A stretch of 64,000 nucleotides of DNA from an uncultured Aquimarina sp. (lineage in GTDB: Bacteria > Bacteroidota > Bacteroidia > Flavobacteriales > Flavobacteriaceae), in the NCBI GenBank assembly GCA_947501475.1, contig CANMWA010000015.1:80810-144809 (forward strand). Reading direction: 5' to 3'. The notes under the pieces were generated by a model, which was not told the origin of the DNA, did not search any database, and saw only the letters and a list, made by a program, of their open reading frames with translations. Shown piece after piece: positions 52,871 through 62,440 of this stretch (positions are counted from its first letter, which is position 1; the number at the start of each line of letters is the position of its first letter). The position numbers and the translations under genes were made by a program.

Positions 52871-54478
52871 ATGGCTACCACTACAAATTTTCAGAAAACA
52901 GAATGGGATACGTTACATAGAAATGGCCCTTTCTCTTTAAAATTATTACAAGTAACAGAGTTAGAAGGCAAAGCAAACATGCCTTCATCAGTAGATCGCT
53001 ATAATGATGCCGCTCAAGAGATACAACGCTTAATAAAAGAGGCGCATACCAACGGTCATGGATTCAGACCATTTGGTTCACGATGGTCTATGTCTAATAT
53101 TGCTCACCATAGAGACAGAATGCATTTTAATAGTTTTATGAATATTGATTTAACAGTCTTACCTAGTGATGTACAAGCTAATTCTGATTACGATCCTAGT
53201 AACTTATTCTTTTTTCAGTGCGGTAATACTATAAAAGAAATTTCACTGGCATTAGGGGCTCATGGCAAGTCTTTAAAAACTAGTGGAGCCAGCAATGGTC
53301 AAACTATTGCAGGGTGTATCTCAACAGGAGTTCATGGGTCGGCTCTTGATGTAGGGTCTGTTCAGGATTATGTTGTAGGACTTAATCTTATTATTGGTCC
53401 TAATGACGCCGATATCATATATTTGGAACGAAAAACGAAACCTGCACTTAGTGATGCTTTTACACAAAAAATAAAAGCCAGAGTGATTAGAGATGATGCA
53501 CTTTTTAATGCTGTATTAGTTGGGCTGGGGTCTTTTGGGTTTGTGCATGGTGTATTAATTGAGGCTGAAGATCGGTTTTTACTGAAACGATATGTGCGTA
53601 AAATCGACAAAAAGACAGCTCTTAAGTTAGCTGATACTATGGATTTTAAAAATTCTAATTTTAAGATCGAAGGCGAAACAGATGCTAATGGTAAACCTAA
53701 GCGGCCATACCATTATAAGGTTTTCATCAATCAATATGTAGATGATGATCAATATGTGGTCGAAGCGATGTATAAAAAACCGTATAAAACACCATATCCA
53801 GACCCATTTACAGCGATCGAAAAATCTATTTATAGAGATTTGATTTATTTGTTGATCAGTATTAGTGAAAAATTTCCTAAAGCCATTCCTTGGTTTATTA
53901 AACGGTTAGAAAAATCTATTTTACCAGACGTTAATGAAGAAACTGTAGGCACATTATTTGAAACATTTTGGGATGCACCTTATCAAGGTCCTGCATTTGC
54001 TTGCTCTTTTGGGGTAGATCATAAAAACTCTTCGAAAGCATTGAAACTGCTTACTGATTTAACCGTAAATGAAGGGCCAATCCCAGGTATATTTGCAATG
54101 CGGTTTGCAAAACAATCTGAAGCTACCATGGCATTTACAAAATTTCCGATCACATGTGTGATAGAAATTGATGGCGTTTTATGGCAAAAAAGCAATAAAC
54201 TTATAGGGCTCAAAGAATTTTCGACCAGAATGATTGAGGTACTACAACAACATAATATTCCATTTACAATCCATTGGGGTAAAAATGCAGACTGGGGTTT
54301 TCCTGGATTGGTAGACCATATGTATGGGACTCATGCCAATACCTGGAAAACACTTAGAGAGAATTTGTTATCCAAAGAAATGGCTGCATTGTTTTCTAAT
54401 GATTTCTTAAAAACAATTGCATTGTCTGATAATGTATTGACACCAATTGGTGATGGAGTAATTGCACCAATTGTATAG
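52871..54478 (+). CDS. FAD-linked oxidase (PCMH-type, lactone oxidase-like)
   Basis: The 535-residue protein has an N-terminal PCMH FAD-binding domain (GHGFRPFGSRWSMSN, KTSGASNGQTIAGCISTGVHGSALDVGSV) and a C-terminal domain like D-arabinono-1,4-lactone oxidase. It oxidises sugar lactones or sterol-like alcohols; no His for covalent FAD can be confirmed by eye (GSALD-type). No signal peptide is seen. It is followed by a perfect hairpin at 54482-54513. Confidence 0.87.
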   Translation: MATTTNFQKTEWDTLHRNGPFSLKLLQVTELEGKANMPSSVDRYNDAAQEIQRLIKEAHTNGHGFRPFGSRWSMSNIAHHRDRMHFNSFMNIDLTVLPSDVQANSDYDPSNLFFFQCGNTIKEISLALGAHGKSLKTSGASNGQTIAGCISTGVHGSALDVGSVQDYVVGLNLIIGPNDADIIYLERKTKPALSDAFTQKIKARVIRDDALFNAVLVGLGSFGFVHGVLIEAEDRFLLKRYVRKIDKKTALKLADTMDFKNSNFKIEGETDANGKPKRPYHYKVFINQYVDDDQYVVEAMYKKPYKTPYPDPFTAIEKSIYRDLIYLLISISEKFPKAIPWFIKRLEKSILPDVNEETVGTLFETFWDAPYQGPAFACSFGVDHKNSSKALKLLTDLTVNEGPIPGIFAMRFAKQSEATMAFTKFPITCVIEIDGVLWQKSNKLIGLKEFSTRMIEVLQQHNIPFTIHWGKNADWGFPGLVDHMYGTHANTWKTLRENLLSKEMAALFSNDFLKTIALSDNVLTPIGDGVIAPIV

Positions 54479-54481
54479 CAT

Positions 54482-54513
54482 AATAAGATCCAGTAACACT
54501 ACTGGATCTTATT
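54482..54513. terminator. Bidirectional terminator overlapping the PQQ enzyme stop codon
   Basis: AATAAGATCCAGTA (54482-54495) and its complement (54500-54513) enclose ACAC in a perfect 14-bp stem. The PQQ enzyme stop codon (54499-54501) lies inside it. Confidence 0.7.
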
Positions 54514-55644
54514 GATTTCAATAATACTGTGTGTACTACTGGTATCTCCATACGAGGTTCCATTAGTGGCGATAAACACTCTACCTTGTGGTGAAATAGC
54601 AATATCTCTAATTCGACCAAAAACACCATCAAAAAACACTTCTTCCTTAGTAATAGCACTACCATCACTATTTAAGGTGAGTGCTATAAGTCGTTGATCT
54701 TTTAATACTGTCATGATCAATTTATTGGTCCATTCGGGGATTCGATCTCCTGTATAATAGATCAAGTCTGAAGGTGCAATGGTGGGTGTCCAGTTATAAA
54801 TAGATTCGATTACATCGTTATTGGCAGCGAATTGTTCTTCTTCAGCGGTATCGATTATTCCTTTTACATCTGGCCAACCATAATTTTTATTAGCAGTAAT
54901 AATATTGATTTCATCATCTGTTCTTGGGCCATGTTCTGAGCTGTAAATAGTTGCATTAGGTAACTGTACAATACCTTGCGCATTTCTATGCCCATAGCTG
55001 TATATATAGCTTCCTGTGATTGGATTATCTGTAGGAATGCTTCCATCTAAATTAATTCGAAGTATTTTACCCGCCAGAGAGTTCATGTTTTGTGATAAAC
55101 TGGTATTACCTGCATCGCCAGTAGTCATTAAAAGGTGCTTATCTGCAGTAACGAGTATACGAGAACCATTATGAATGTTATTTGCCGGTATTTGATCTAA
55201 TAGCACCTCTTCATTAGATAATGTATTATTTGTATAAGTAAAGCGCACTAGTCGTTCTAATAGATCATTACCATTACGATAGGTATATACTACATATACA
55301 AATGGATTTGTATCAAAATCTGGGTGATGTGTCATCCCTAATAAGCCACTTTCTTGTATTTGTTCTACGTTGGTAATGGTTTGTATCACTTGTTGTTCAC
55401 CAGTGTCAGGGTTTATTCTGCTAATTTTACCGCTACGTTCGGTCACCCAAAGAAAATCATCTGGCCCCCAAACTAATTCCCACGGGATACTTAATGTACT
55501 AATTAAAGTAGTGGTGGCGTTCGTTGGATTTGGGTTAGGATCTGGGTCTGGATCTGGATTTTGAGTGTTATTGTCATCTCCAGAACAATAAAAAAATACT
55601 AACGTAACTAATATAATACCAGTAATTTTAAGTACTTTTTTCAT
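54499..55644 (-). CDS. PQQ-dependent sugar dehydrogenase-like lipoprotein
   Basis: From the ATG at 55644 the product is 381 residues with a lipoprotein signal (ILVTLVFFYCSGDDN) followed by an Asp/Pro linker (PDPDPDPNPNPTN). The six-blade propeller sequence is visible (LWVTERSGKISRINPDTGEQ, LGMTHHPDFD, YGHRNAQGIVQLPN, SSEHGPRTDDEIN), as in soluble glucose dehydrogenase-type enzymes. It probably oxidises sugars in the periplasm and passes electrons to the chain. PQQ use is inferred. Confidence 0.88.
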   Translation of the reverse strand: MKKVLKITGIILVTLVFFYCSGDDNNTQNPDPDPDPNPNPTNATTTLISTLSIPWELVWGPDDFLWVTERSGKISRINPDTGEQQVIQTITNVEQIQESGLLGMTHHPDFDTNPFVYVVYTYRNGNDLLERLVRFTYTNNTLSNEEVLLDQIPANNIHNGSRILVTADKHLLMTTGDAGNTSLSQNMNSLAGKILRINLDGSIPTDNPITGSYIYSYGHRNAQGIVQLPNATIYSSEHGPRTDDEINIITANKNYGWPDVKGIIDTAEEEQFAANNDVIESIYNWTPTIAPSDLIYYTGDRIPEWTNKLIMTVLKDQRLIALTLNSDGSAITKEEVFFDGVFGRIRDIAISPQGRVFIATNGTSYGDTSSTHSIIEINKIQ

Positions 55645-55736
55645 AATTGATTCTTTAATTAAACTTTCTGTTGTATTGATAACCAATTGTTTTTAGATTT
55701 ATTTTACAAATGATCTAGTTTTGTAAAATTGAGCAG

Positions 55737-58118
55737 TTAATTACTTCGGTTACGCTCTTCATCATTTCCAAAGCCACGTCGTTTACTTTTAATTTTATTA
55801 TTTCCGAAGTTATAGGATATAGACAATCGTGCAAATCGAGTACTATAATTTTGTGAGTATACTGTTTCTATTGTATTCACCACAGAGGCTAATCGACTAA
55901 AACTTGCTTTGTCAAAAATATCATTTACTGCTAATGAGAGTTGTAGTTTGTTTTTGAACATATTTTGTTTTAAAGCAATATCTAGGCTATATGTTTCTGC
56001 AATATCAAATAGTCGAGATTTGTTCGGAGAGCTATACCTATAATTAACTTGTAGTTTTGTTGTCTTACTTAATGTAAATGTATTATTTGTTGATGCATAT
56101 AGCTGAAACCCATTTTGAGGAATAGCATCAATAATAGTATCATCAAAAACATTCTTATTGCCAATTAGATATATTTGGTTTTGGCTTTTCCACCAAGAGA
56201 ATACATTAAGTGATACCATTTCTCCGATTCCTGCGGTATAATTTTTAAAATAATTCTCGCGAATAGTTGCTTGTACTTCGGTTTCTACATCAGCACTAAA
56301 AATAGTACCATAACCATCGGTAATGATATTTAAAAACGCATTGGTAGTTAACCAATCTTTATAGGTGTGATTAAATTCAAAGCTATCCGTAAATGAAGGT
56401 TGTAAAAAAGGATTTCCTTCAGAAAAAGTATTGGTATTGGCATACACTCTAAAAGGATTTAAGTTTCTAAAACTTGGCCTATTGATGCGTTTTCCGTAAT
56501 TAAGAGAAAAGGTGTTATTTTCATTTTTTTGAAAGGAAACATATACTGTTGGAAACAATTTTAAATAGGTATTGGTGTTGGTTTGGTTTAATGTCTTTGA
56601 AAATCCTTTGGTATTTGTGTTTTCTACTCGTAATCCCAGTTGTAATTTCCATTTCTCACCAATGTTTTTTGCGCCATTGATGTATAATGCCTGGATATTT
56701 TCGGTATACTCAAATTCATTAGATGAGATCGTATCAAAAACAGGTATTCCGGTTACAGTGTCAAAATTTTGAAGATCATTTATTGTTTTGATGAGGCTAA
56801 GTTTGCCGCCATAAGAAAGGTTGACTGCTTTAAACGGATGTTCGACATCAACTTTTGCACTAAAGTTATCAATACGTTGCTCTGAGAAGTTTTGGGTAGC
56901 AAGATTAATCCCTATAAATTCTCCATTTGGCAACTCGGTATTTACACGATTATCTTGTATTAATGAATTATTATAATCAAAATAGTCAAGATCAAAAGAT
57001 ATTTTTCGATCTAGGGTATCCAAGGTAGCAATGCCATGTAAATTGTAAAGGTGACTGTTTACATCTCGATCATACAACCCTTTATTAACAAATAGTGAGT
57101 CTAGTTGATTTTCTGCATTAAAAATTTGAGTGATTGACTGTGTATCAAAATTTGGAGTACTATAATTACCAAGATATTGTGCTCCTATGATAATGTTATC
57201 GGTAATATCATAATCTAGTGACAATTGACCTGAGGTATTGTTTTTATCGGATTTGTTATCCAAGTTTAATAACCAGGGCCCATTAGTATAGAATACATTA
57301 ATATTCTCGATTTCTCTATTGCTTCCTCGGGTGGTGTTGGCAGATACCGAAAACCGAAGCTTATTTTTATTATAGAAAAAATTGTTGCGTAATGTGGTAA
57401 AACTATATGTATTCTGATTGTGGGCTAGAGTAGTGGTGTTTTTCCAGGAGTTGCGTACTCCTTTTTTGAAAACGATATTGATAAGCCCACCATTTCCTGC
57501 AGCTTCATATTTTGCGGGTGGATTAGTAATGATTTCAATTTTTTTAACATCATCTGCAGCTATCGAGTTAAGATAGTCTACTAGTTCTTCACCAGATAAT
57601 TGCAATACTCTACCATCTATCATTACTCTCGATTCTCCTCGACCGATCATAGTAATAGCATTATTTTGAATGTTAATTCCTGGTGCTATTCTAAGGGCAT
57701 CTAGAGCATCACCACCACTAGCAGCGATACTATTTTCTACATTAAAGATTAATCGGTCTGGTTTTCGCTCGATTACTTTTTTTGTTGTCTTTATAACCAC
57801 TTCATCAAGTCCTGTTGTAGTATCGGTAAGGGTAATAGTCCCCAAGTTAATGGTATCTGTTAATTCGATTTCCTTTTTCCAATCGGCAAACCCCATAAAA
57901 CTTATTACAATTGTATAAGAACCCTGTGCAGCGGTCAAGTTAAAACTACCGTTATCATCGGTAATAGTACCGTTAACTATTTGCCCATTTTGTGCTGTTA
58001 GAATAACATTTGCATAGGGAATGGAGGCTGTTTGGTTTACAACTTTCCCGGTGATTTCTATTTGTGAAAAGCATAAAAATGGTATTATAAAAAACACTAA
58101 AACTGATATTGTCCTCAT
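55737..58118 (-). CDS. TonB-type outer-membrane beta-barrel protein (OMP_b-brl_3)
   Basis: The 793-residue protein has a signal peptide, a CarboxypepD_reg domain (EITGKVVNQTASIPYANVIL), an N-terminal plug (IAASGGDALDALRIAPGINI, GRGESRVMIDGRVLQLSGEELVDYL) and a long barrel. The barrel ends in ARLSISYNFG and a basic tail. It probably takes up a large ligand or peptide, but the ligand is unknown. It is the gene after the AraC regulator at 58440 on the same strand, with a MITE-like element in the spacer (58135-58306). Confidence 0.88.
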   Translation of the reverse strand: MRTISVLVFFIIPFLCFSQIEITGKVVNQTASIPYANVILTAQNGQIVNGTITDDNGSFNLTAAQGSYTIVISFMGFADWKKEIELTDTINLGTITLTDTTTGLDEVVIKTTKKVIERKPDRLIFNVENSIAASGGDALDALRIAPGINIQNNAITMIGRGESRVMIDGRVLQLSGEELVDYLNSIAADDVKKIEIITNPPAKYEAAGNGGLINIVFKKGVRNSWKNTTTLAHNQNTYSFTTLRNNFFYNKNKLRFSVSANTTRGSNREIENINVFYTNGPWLLNLDNKSDKNNTSGQLSLDYDITDNIIIGAQYLGNYSTPNFDTQSITQIFNAENQLDSLFVNKGLYDRDVNSHLYNLHGIATLDTLDRKISFDLDYFDYNNSLIQDNRVNTELPNGEFIGINLATQNFSEQRIDNFSAKVDVEHPFKAVNLSYGGKLSLIKTINDLQNFDTVTGIPVFDTISSNEFEYTENIQALYINGAKNIGEKWKLQLGLRVENTNTKGFSKTLNQTNTNTYLKLFPTVYVSFQKNENNTFSLNYGKRINRPSFRNLNPFRVYANTNTFSEGNPFLQPSFTDSFEFNHTYKDWLTTNAFLNIITDGYGTIFSADVETEVQATIRENYFKNYTAGIGEMVSLNVFSWWKSQNQIYLIGNKNVFDDTIIDAIPQNGFQLYASTNNTFTLSKTTKLQVNYRYSSPNKSRLFDIAETYSLDIALKQNMFKNKLQLSLAVNDIFDKASFSRLASVVNTIETVYSQNYSTRFARLSISYNFGNNKIKSKRRGFGNDEERNRSN

Positions 58119-58134
58119 TATAATTTTGTTTTTT

Positions 58135-58306
58135 AACCCGGTTTATGTATTAGAACTTCGTCATGAGGGTTGTAAATGCAATAAAACCTGATGTTTTCTA
58201 AGTTTTGGCATAGCACCGCTACGGTTAAACTTAAAAACATAGCAAAGCGTTAGGTTTTGAAGCAGTTTCAAGCCGTAGTAAATTTTCTAATACCATAAAC
58301 CGGGTT
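58135..58306. mobile_element. MITE-like element with 21/22-bp terminal inverted repeats
   Basis: Left end 58135-58155 (AACCCGGTTTATG then TATTAGAA) is the reverse complement of right end 58285-58306 except for one deleted G. The interior (~130 bp) codes for nothing and holds AAAACCT ... AGGTTTT-type partial inversions (58182-58188 region and 58250-58257 region). No target-site duplication is evident. It may be a non-autonomous transposon remnant or a structured repeat; no transposase gene is in the window. Confidence 0.45.
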
Positions 58307-58392
58307 TGATTAATTGATGAGACAAATATCAATTTTGGAGACTAGTCATGCGACCGATTAAAATAATCGTACCATTTTTATTGCAACAAATG

Positions 58393-58427
58393 CGTTCGAC
58401 TTTTTGTAATCAAACGTTCGACTTTTT
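58393..58427 (-). promoter_or_regulatory. Direct repeats with 22-bp period, putative AraC-family operator
   Basis: CGTTCGACTTTTT is repeated exactly at 58393-58405 and 58415-58427, spacing 22 bp (on the minus strand AAAAAGTCGAACG). It lies between the AraC gene end (58440) and the barrel gene start (58118), the arrangement seen at 1846-1876. It is probably the binding site of the AraC protein. Confidence 0.5.
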
Positions 58428-58439
58428 ACAACTCTTTGG

Positions 58440-59585
58440 TTATGAGTTGTTTTTGCGGTATTGAGTTGGGGTAAGGTGAGCGTATTTTTTGAAAGCAGTA
58501 TTAAAAGAAGATTTTGAATTGAAACCAACTTCGTATAAAATTTCGAGAACTGTAAACTGTTTTTTTGCAGTATCTTTTAAAATTTCCATAGCGTGTTGTA
58601 TGCGATATTCGTTTACAAAATCAAAAAAGTGTTGATTGAGATGATGATTGATCAATATTGAAACTTCTCTAACGGGTATCTCCAAACCATTGGCCAAATC
58701 CTGTATAGTAAGTGTAGGATTTAGATATGGTTTTTGATTTTGCATATGGTTTTTTAATAAGTCGATTTGTTGTTGAACAGCTTCAGTACCTAGATTACTA
58801 TTTGTTGAAGCTTCATCTTCTGCTATTAAATTTTGTACTGATCGTAGTTTTGAATCAATCCCTCTAAAGAAACTGGGGTGATATAGTGCTTTTAATATTA
58901 ACCAACACACAAAGGATAGTACCAAAAAGGCAACTATGATTCGGGCAATATTTACGGTTTCAAAATCATCGTTAAGACGTTTAAATATATTTTTTGATGT
59001 GCTGATTACAAATAAACAAGTCGAAATAACATTAAGTTGAAATAACCAATCATGCTTTGCAGTAGATGCATTAGAGTAATTCTCTAGCATTATCTTTTTT
59101 GATTTTTTAAGCACTACAAAAATAGCTATGATATATATGATCACTTGTATATGCCCCATAACTATTGAAAATATGGTTTCGGGATGTGCATGATAACTAT
59201 GAAAAAAGGCATCTCTAGCTTCGGCATTTGCCAGATAAAACCTTGGCATGTATACCAAAGTACTTATAAGAAAGGGGAGACCATGTAATAAATGTATACG
59301 TTTCAGTTTAAAATCAACATAGATAACCGATAATACAAAGAGATAGAGTAATGGACTTGTAAAAATGGGGAGATCCATACGTATCATTTCTAAAATATGA
59401 GGCATATCTATAAACCTATGATAAAAGAAAGAACTAATATCTATAGCAACGATCATCAAAACACTTGCAATAAGGCGATTGCTGATTTTGTTTTCAGATC
59501 TAACTGTTAAAAGAAACATCGAGAAAAGCGATGAAACAAAAACAATCATGAAGCTTATGATGCTTAGAATAGCATAATTATCCAT
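58440..59585 (-). CDS. AraC family regulator with N-terminal membrane domain
   Basis: The 381-residue protein has seven hydrophobic segments in its first ~240 residues (ILSIISFMIVFVSSLFSMFL, and others), a linker (FRGIDSKLRSVQNLIAEDEA), and a C-terminal AraC HTH (IQDLANGLEIPVREVSILINH, ILYEVGFNSKSSFNTAFKKYAHLTPTQYRK). It shares the plan of the regulator at 761 but is a separate gene. It is upstream of the barrel gene on the same strand, its probable target. Confidence 0.88.
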   Translation of the reverse strand: MDNYAILSIISFMIVFVSSLFSMFLLTVRSENKISNRLIASVLMIVAIDISSFFYHRFIDMPHILEMIRMDLPIFTSPLLYLFVLSVIYVDFKLKRIHLLHGLPFLISTLVYMPRFYLANAEARDAFFHSYHAHPETIFSIVMGHIQVIIYIIAIFVVLKKSKKIMLENYSNASTAKHDWLFQLNVISTCLFVISTSKNIFKRLNDDFETVNIARIIVAFLVLSFVCWLILKALYHPSFFRGIDSKLRSVQNLIAEDEASTNSNLGTEAVQQQIDLLKNHMQNQKPYLNPTLTIQDLANGLEIPVREVSILINHHLNQHFFDFVNEYRIQHAMEILKDTAKKQFTVLEILYEVGFNSKSSFNTAFKKYAHLTPTQYRKNNS

Positions 59586-59609
59586 ATATCGAACTACTAA
59601 ACTTTGTTT

Positions 59610-60641
59610 TTAATTTTGATTTTTTATATAATTTGAAAAAACTTCCTGAAAAGTAGCTACAGTTGTGTTTTCTTCTTTTATGAGTTTACTTTCTTTATAA
59701 ATTTGGTACTTGGTATTGTTTTCATTTTCAACACAATGTATTCCTTCTTTTATTGCCCCTTTTTCATTGGTATAAAAATAGCCAATAATTACGGGTTTTG
59801 ACTCATAATTTCTTTCTGTAGAAAATCCTTGTGTTTTAATAAGCTTTTCTAATACATGCTCAAAAGCTGTATCTAGATCTTCAGTTTTAGGCATATCAAG
59901 ATGATTAAGTATACGTTCACTTAGCTTAGCTTCAGAAATTAGCATATCATTAGTTTCATCATTTAATTGATAAGCTATACCGCGTTGTACACTATCTTCA
60001 ATATACAAACGTACCATACTATTTTTTGGATAATGTGTTGCTGTATGTGTTACGCTTTCTTGTTGAAGTACTATTTGACCTCGATGTAGTAGCTGCGCTA
60101 TCCAAGCAGTATTTTGCATAAATAAATTGATCTGATACCCCTTTTCTTGCAGATTTGTGACTATGATAGTGTCTTTTTCTTTTTTGAAAGTTAATCTGTT
60201 ATAATAGTGTACTGCAAAAATATCTTGTGTAAAACTTTCTAGTATTCCGTTTTTTAACTGTTTAGTAAGTATTCCGTTTTTTATGAATATAACCTCTGAG
60301 CCATTATATATTGTACCTTCTTTATAGGTGGATTTTATATCTAATGTAAATTCTTCTTGCTCCATCTGCTCTAATATATCCATAGAGTATTGGTAAACAG
60401 GTATTCCTTTTTCATAAAAATCTACGGTATAAAACTCGCGATCTCCTTTTTTAAAATAGCCTTCGTATGGTTTCCCGTTTTTATATTTACCTTGATATGA
60501 ATCCAAAGGGTTTTCTTTGATCTTAAAAGAACTATCGTTGATGATGGAGTCTTTCATTTGTTGCCCATTAATACTATTAGATATCAAGATAATAATTGCA
60601 TAAATCAATACGTTCTTGAACTCTTGTTTTGTTTTATCCAT
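59610..60641 (-). CDS. Hypothetical exported protein with MORN-like start
   Basis: I do not recognise this 343-residue protein. It begins with a hydrophobic segment (NVLIYAIIILISNSINGQQ), then YQGKYKNGKPYEGYFKKGD, which resembles MORN/YwqK repeats, and a less regular beta-rich remainder (GNGILTKQLKNGILESF-like). It lies 14 bp downstream of the gene at 60656 and upstream of the AraC regulator, all on the same strand. Confidence 0.6.
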   Translation of the reverse strand: MDKTKQEFKNVLIYAIIILISNSINGQQMKDSIINDSSFKIKENPLDSYQGKYKNGKPYEGYFKKGDREFYTVDFYEKGIPVYQYSMDILEQMEQEEFTLDIKSTYKEGTIYNGSEVIFIKNGILTKQLKNGILESFTQDIFAVHYYNRLTFKKEKDTIIVTNLQEKGYQINLFMQNTAWIAQLLHRGQIVLQQESVTHTATHYPKNSMVRLYIEDSVQRGIAYQLNDETNDMLISEAKLSERILNHLDMPKTEDLDTAFEHVLEKLIKTQGFSTERNYESKPVIIGYFYTNEKGAIKEGIHCVENENNTKYQIYKESKLIKEENTTVATFQEVFSNYIKNQN

Positions 60642-60655
60642 AGATACCTTTTTTA

Positions 60656-61330
60656 TTACCTTTTAAAATCTCTAAACAAGGTGTTTTGATCACCAATCTG
60701 TATTCCTAAAGAGTCAAAAATAGTATATATTTTCTCTTTATTTTTTATATCAAAAATAATAAAATAGTACTGGTCATTATAAAAATTAACCATCCCCATT
60801 TCTACTCCATGCTGCCCAAGTATATTATTTAAATCATTAAATAAGCGATAGTCTACTGAGTAATCCTTAGAAAATTTTGAGGATAAGGTAAATTCTATTT
60901 TAGGATATATATCACCAAGACAAGGTTTTATGTTATATATAAAATCTTCAAATGAAAATTTATGATCAATTGATGGTAAAAAGCATTCTCCAGTGCTTAC
61001 ACTATAGAATTGCATAACTTTTTGATAAAAATGTAATCTTCGTTCTTCTTCAGTATACTGTATAGGTATATCTACATATCCACCTGATTCATAAGACTTA
61101 ATTGTTTGATTTACTTCTGGTAGTTTAAGTGTTTTGATAGAATCGATCAAAGAAGGTTTATCTACCTTGTTTCTTGTGAGATCAAGGAGTTGTATAAAAG
61201 CATCCTGAGTTTTTAGGTCTGCTTCAGAAAATTTGTTATTGGTAGTTTGACATCCTATTACTATCAGGTTAAAAAAACCATATACTATGCAGTAGAATGA
61301 TATCATGGATATATTTCTTTCTATCTTCAT
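60656..61330 (-). CDS. Hypothetical lipoprotein
   Basis: This 224-residue protein has a hydrophobic N-terminal segment with cysteine (FFNLIVIGCQTTN), probably a lipoprotein; an internal Met at residue 9 gives the more usual signal length. The rest is mixed alpha/beta with no recognised motif. It is followed by the gene at 59610 on the same strand and may share a transcript. Confidence 0.55.
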   Translation of the reverse strand: MKIERNISMISFYCIVYGFFNLIVIGCQTTNNKFSEADLKTQDAFIQLLDLTRNKVDKPSLIDSIKTLKLPEVNQTIKSYESGGYVDIPIQYTEEERRLHFYQKVMQFYSVSTGECFLPSIDHKFSFEDFIYNIKPCLGDIYPKIEFTLSSKFSKDYSVDYRLFNDLNNILGQHGVEMGMVNFYNDQYYFIIFDIKNKEKIYTIFDSLGIQIGDQNTLFRDFKR

Positions 61331-61492
61331 TATCTTATTGCTTCCATTTGTACTTGTTGAATAGTTAAAGGTAATAAATACAAATGGCTTAGATTATATG
61401 GCTAACCTTAACGTTACATCTTTTGGCATGTCTTTTCTTATTGAGAAGAAGATAAAATTAGTAAAATTTGTATGGGGGATACTATTTAGCGT

Positions 61493-61999
61493 CTATATTT
61501 CCATCTCAAAAAGGCATACAGGTGTATTGTGATAGTGTACAGGCAGTTTTGAAGCATTGGGTAATGGATCTGCTCCTAGAAATGTAAAACCACAATTCGT
61601 ATAATACTCGATCAACTTTTGGTTATGCCCGGCAGTATCCATACGAATGTATTTTTTATGTTGATCCTTTGCAAAAACTTTTGCCCAACTAATAATATGG
61701 TTTACAAAATGATACCCTCTAAAAACAGGATTAGTAGCAATACGATGAATATAGACCGACGGATCTTTATCTTTTTCACCCCAGATATCAGGGTCATTAA
61801 ATGCAACCATCCATACACAGGCAATTTGATTATCGACAACAATTTTAAATTGCTGATCAGCAGTTATTTCTTTTTCAATTGCTGTAGGAGTAAACTTAGG
61901 CCAGTGTACTGCTCCCTTACTTTTCTGATAGGCGATGGCATGATCATATAGTTCTAATATAGTATCAATATCCTTAGTTGTTGATTGTTGTATATTCAT
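61493..61999 (-). CDS. GNAT family N-acetyltransferase
   Basis: The 168-residue protein has the GNAT fold: IDTILELYDHAIAYQ, FKIVVDNQIACVWMV, YIHRIATNPVFRGYHFVNHIISWAK (motif A) and YYTNCGFTFLG (motif B). The substrate is unknown. No signal peptide is seen. It stands alone. Confidence 0.88.
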   Translation of the reverse strand: MNIQQSTTKDIDTILELYDHAIAYQKSKGAVHWPKFTPTAIEKEITADQQFKIVVDNQIACVWMVAFNDPDIWGEKDKDPSVYIHRIATNPVFRGYHFVNHIISWAKVFAKDQHKKYIRMDTAGHNQKLIEYYTNCGFTFLGADPLPNASKLPVHYHNTPVCLFEMEI

Positions 62000-62269
62000 A
62001 AGTATTGTAATATTAAGTAATTCATTTCAAAAGTATAAGTAAACTCACAAAGTTCTAAATTGAATCCTTGGTTTATGATTCTTTTTTCAGAAGAATACAT
62101 TTAATTTTTATATAATTTCATTTGATTATATAGAATACCATAAGAAGAAGTGTTACTCTTTTTTGACGATTCATAATTTAACATAACGAGACGTTAAAGT
62201 ACATATTTACGATACAAAAAATAGGGTACTATCGTTTATACATTATTATTAATCAATAAATATAGTATT

Positions 62270-62428
62270 ATGTTACACAACATTTTAAAATTAAACAGAG
62301 TTACAGAACTTAGCAAAACACAACAGCATCAGATCAATGGTCAGTCTGGTGTAGAATGTGTAAGAGATTCAGATTGCAATGATCCAGAGCAAGTATGCGA
62401 ACGCTTTAGATGTTTGTACTTCATTTAA
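62270..62428 (+). CDS. Cysteine-rich leader peptide 1 (bacteriocin-like precursor)
   Basis: This 52-residue gene is too short for many ORF callers but is clear: ATG 62270, TAA 62426-62428. The leader MLHNILKLNRVTELSKTQQ ends in HQING; the core has four cysteines (30, 36, 43, 48), C-x5-C-x6-C-x4-C. It aligns with the next gene over CxRxSDCxDPxxxCxxxxC. It and its neighbour at 62441 (12-bp gap) are probably co-transcribed and end at a terminator at 62661-62699. Export by a C39-type peptidase ABC transporter encoded elsewhere is the family expectation. Confidence 0.72.
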   Translation: MLHNILKLNRVTELSKTQQHQINGQSGVECVRDSDCNDPEQVCERFRCLYFI

Positions 62429-62440
62429 AAATCTAATGAG

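Larger units (their letters stand above)
58119..58439. other. 321-bp spacer: MITE-like element and direct repeats, no gene
   Basis: This gene-free space between the AraC and TonB-type barrel genes holds a 172-bp element with terminal inverted repeats (58135-58306), direct repeats 22 bp apart (58393-58427), and about 85 bp between. The promoter of the barrel gene should lie here. Confidence 0.5.
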
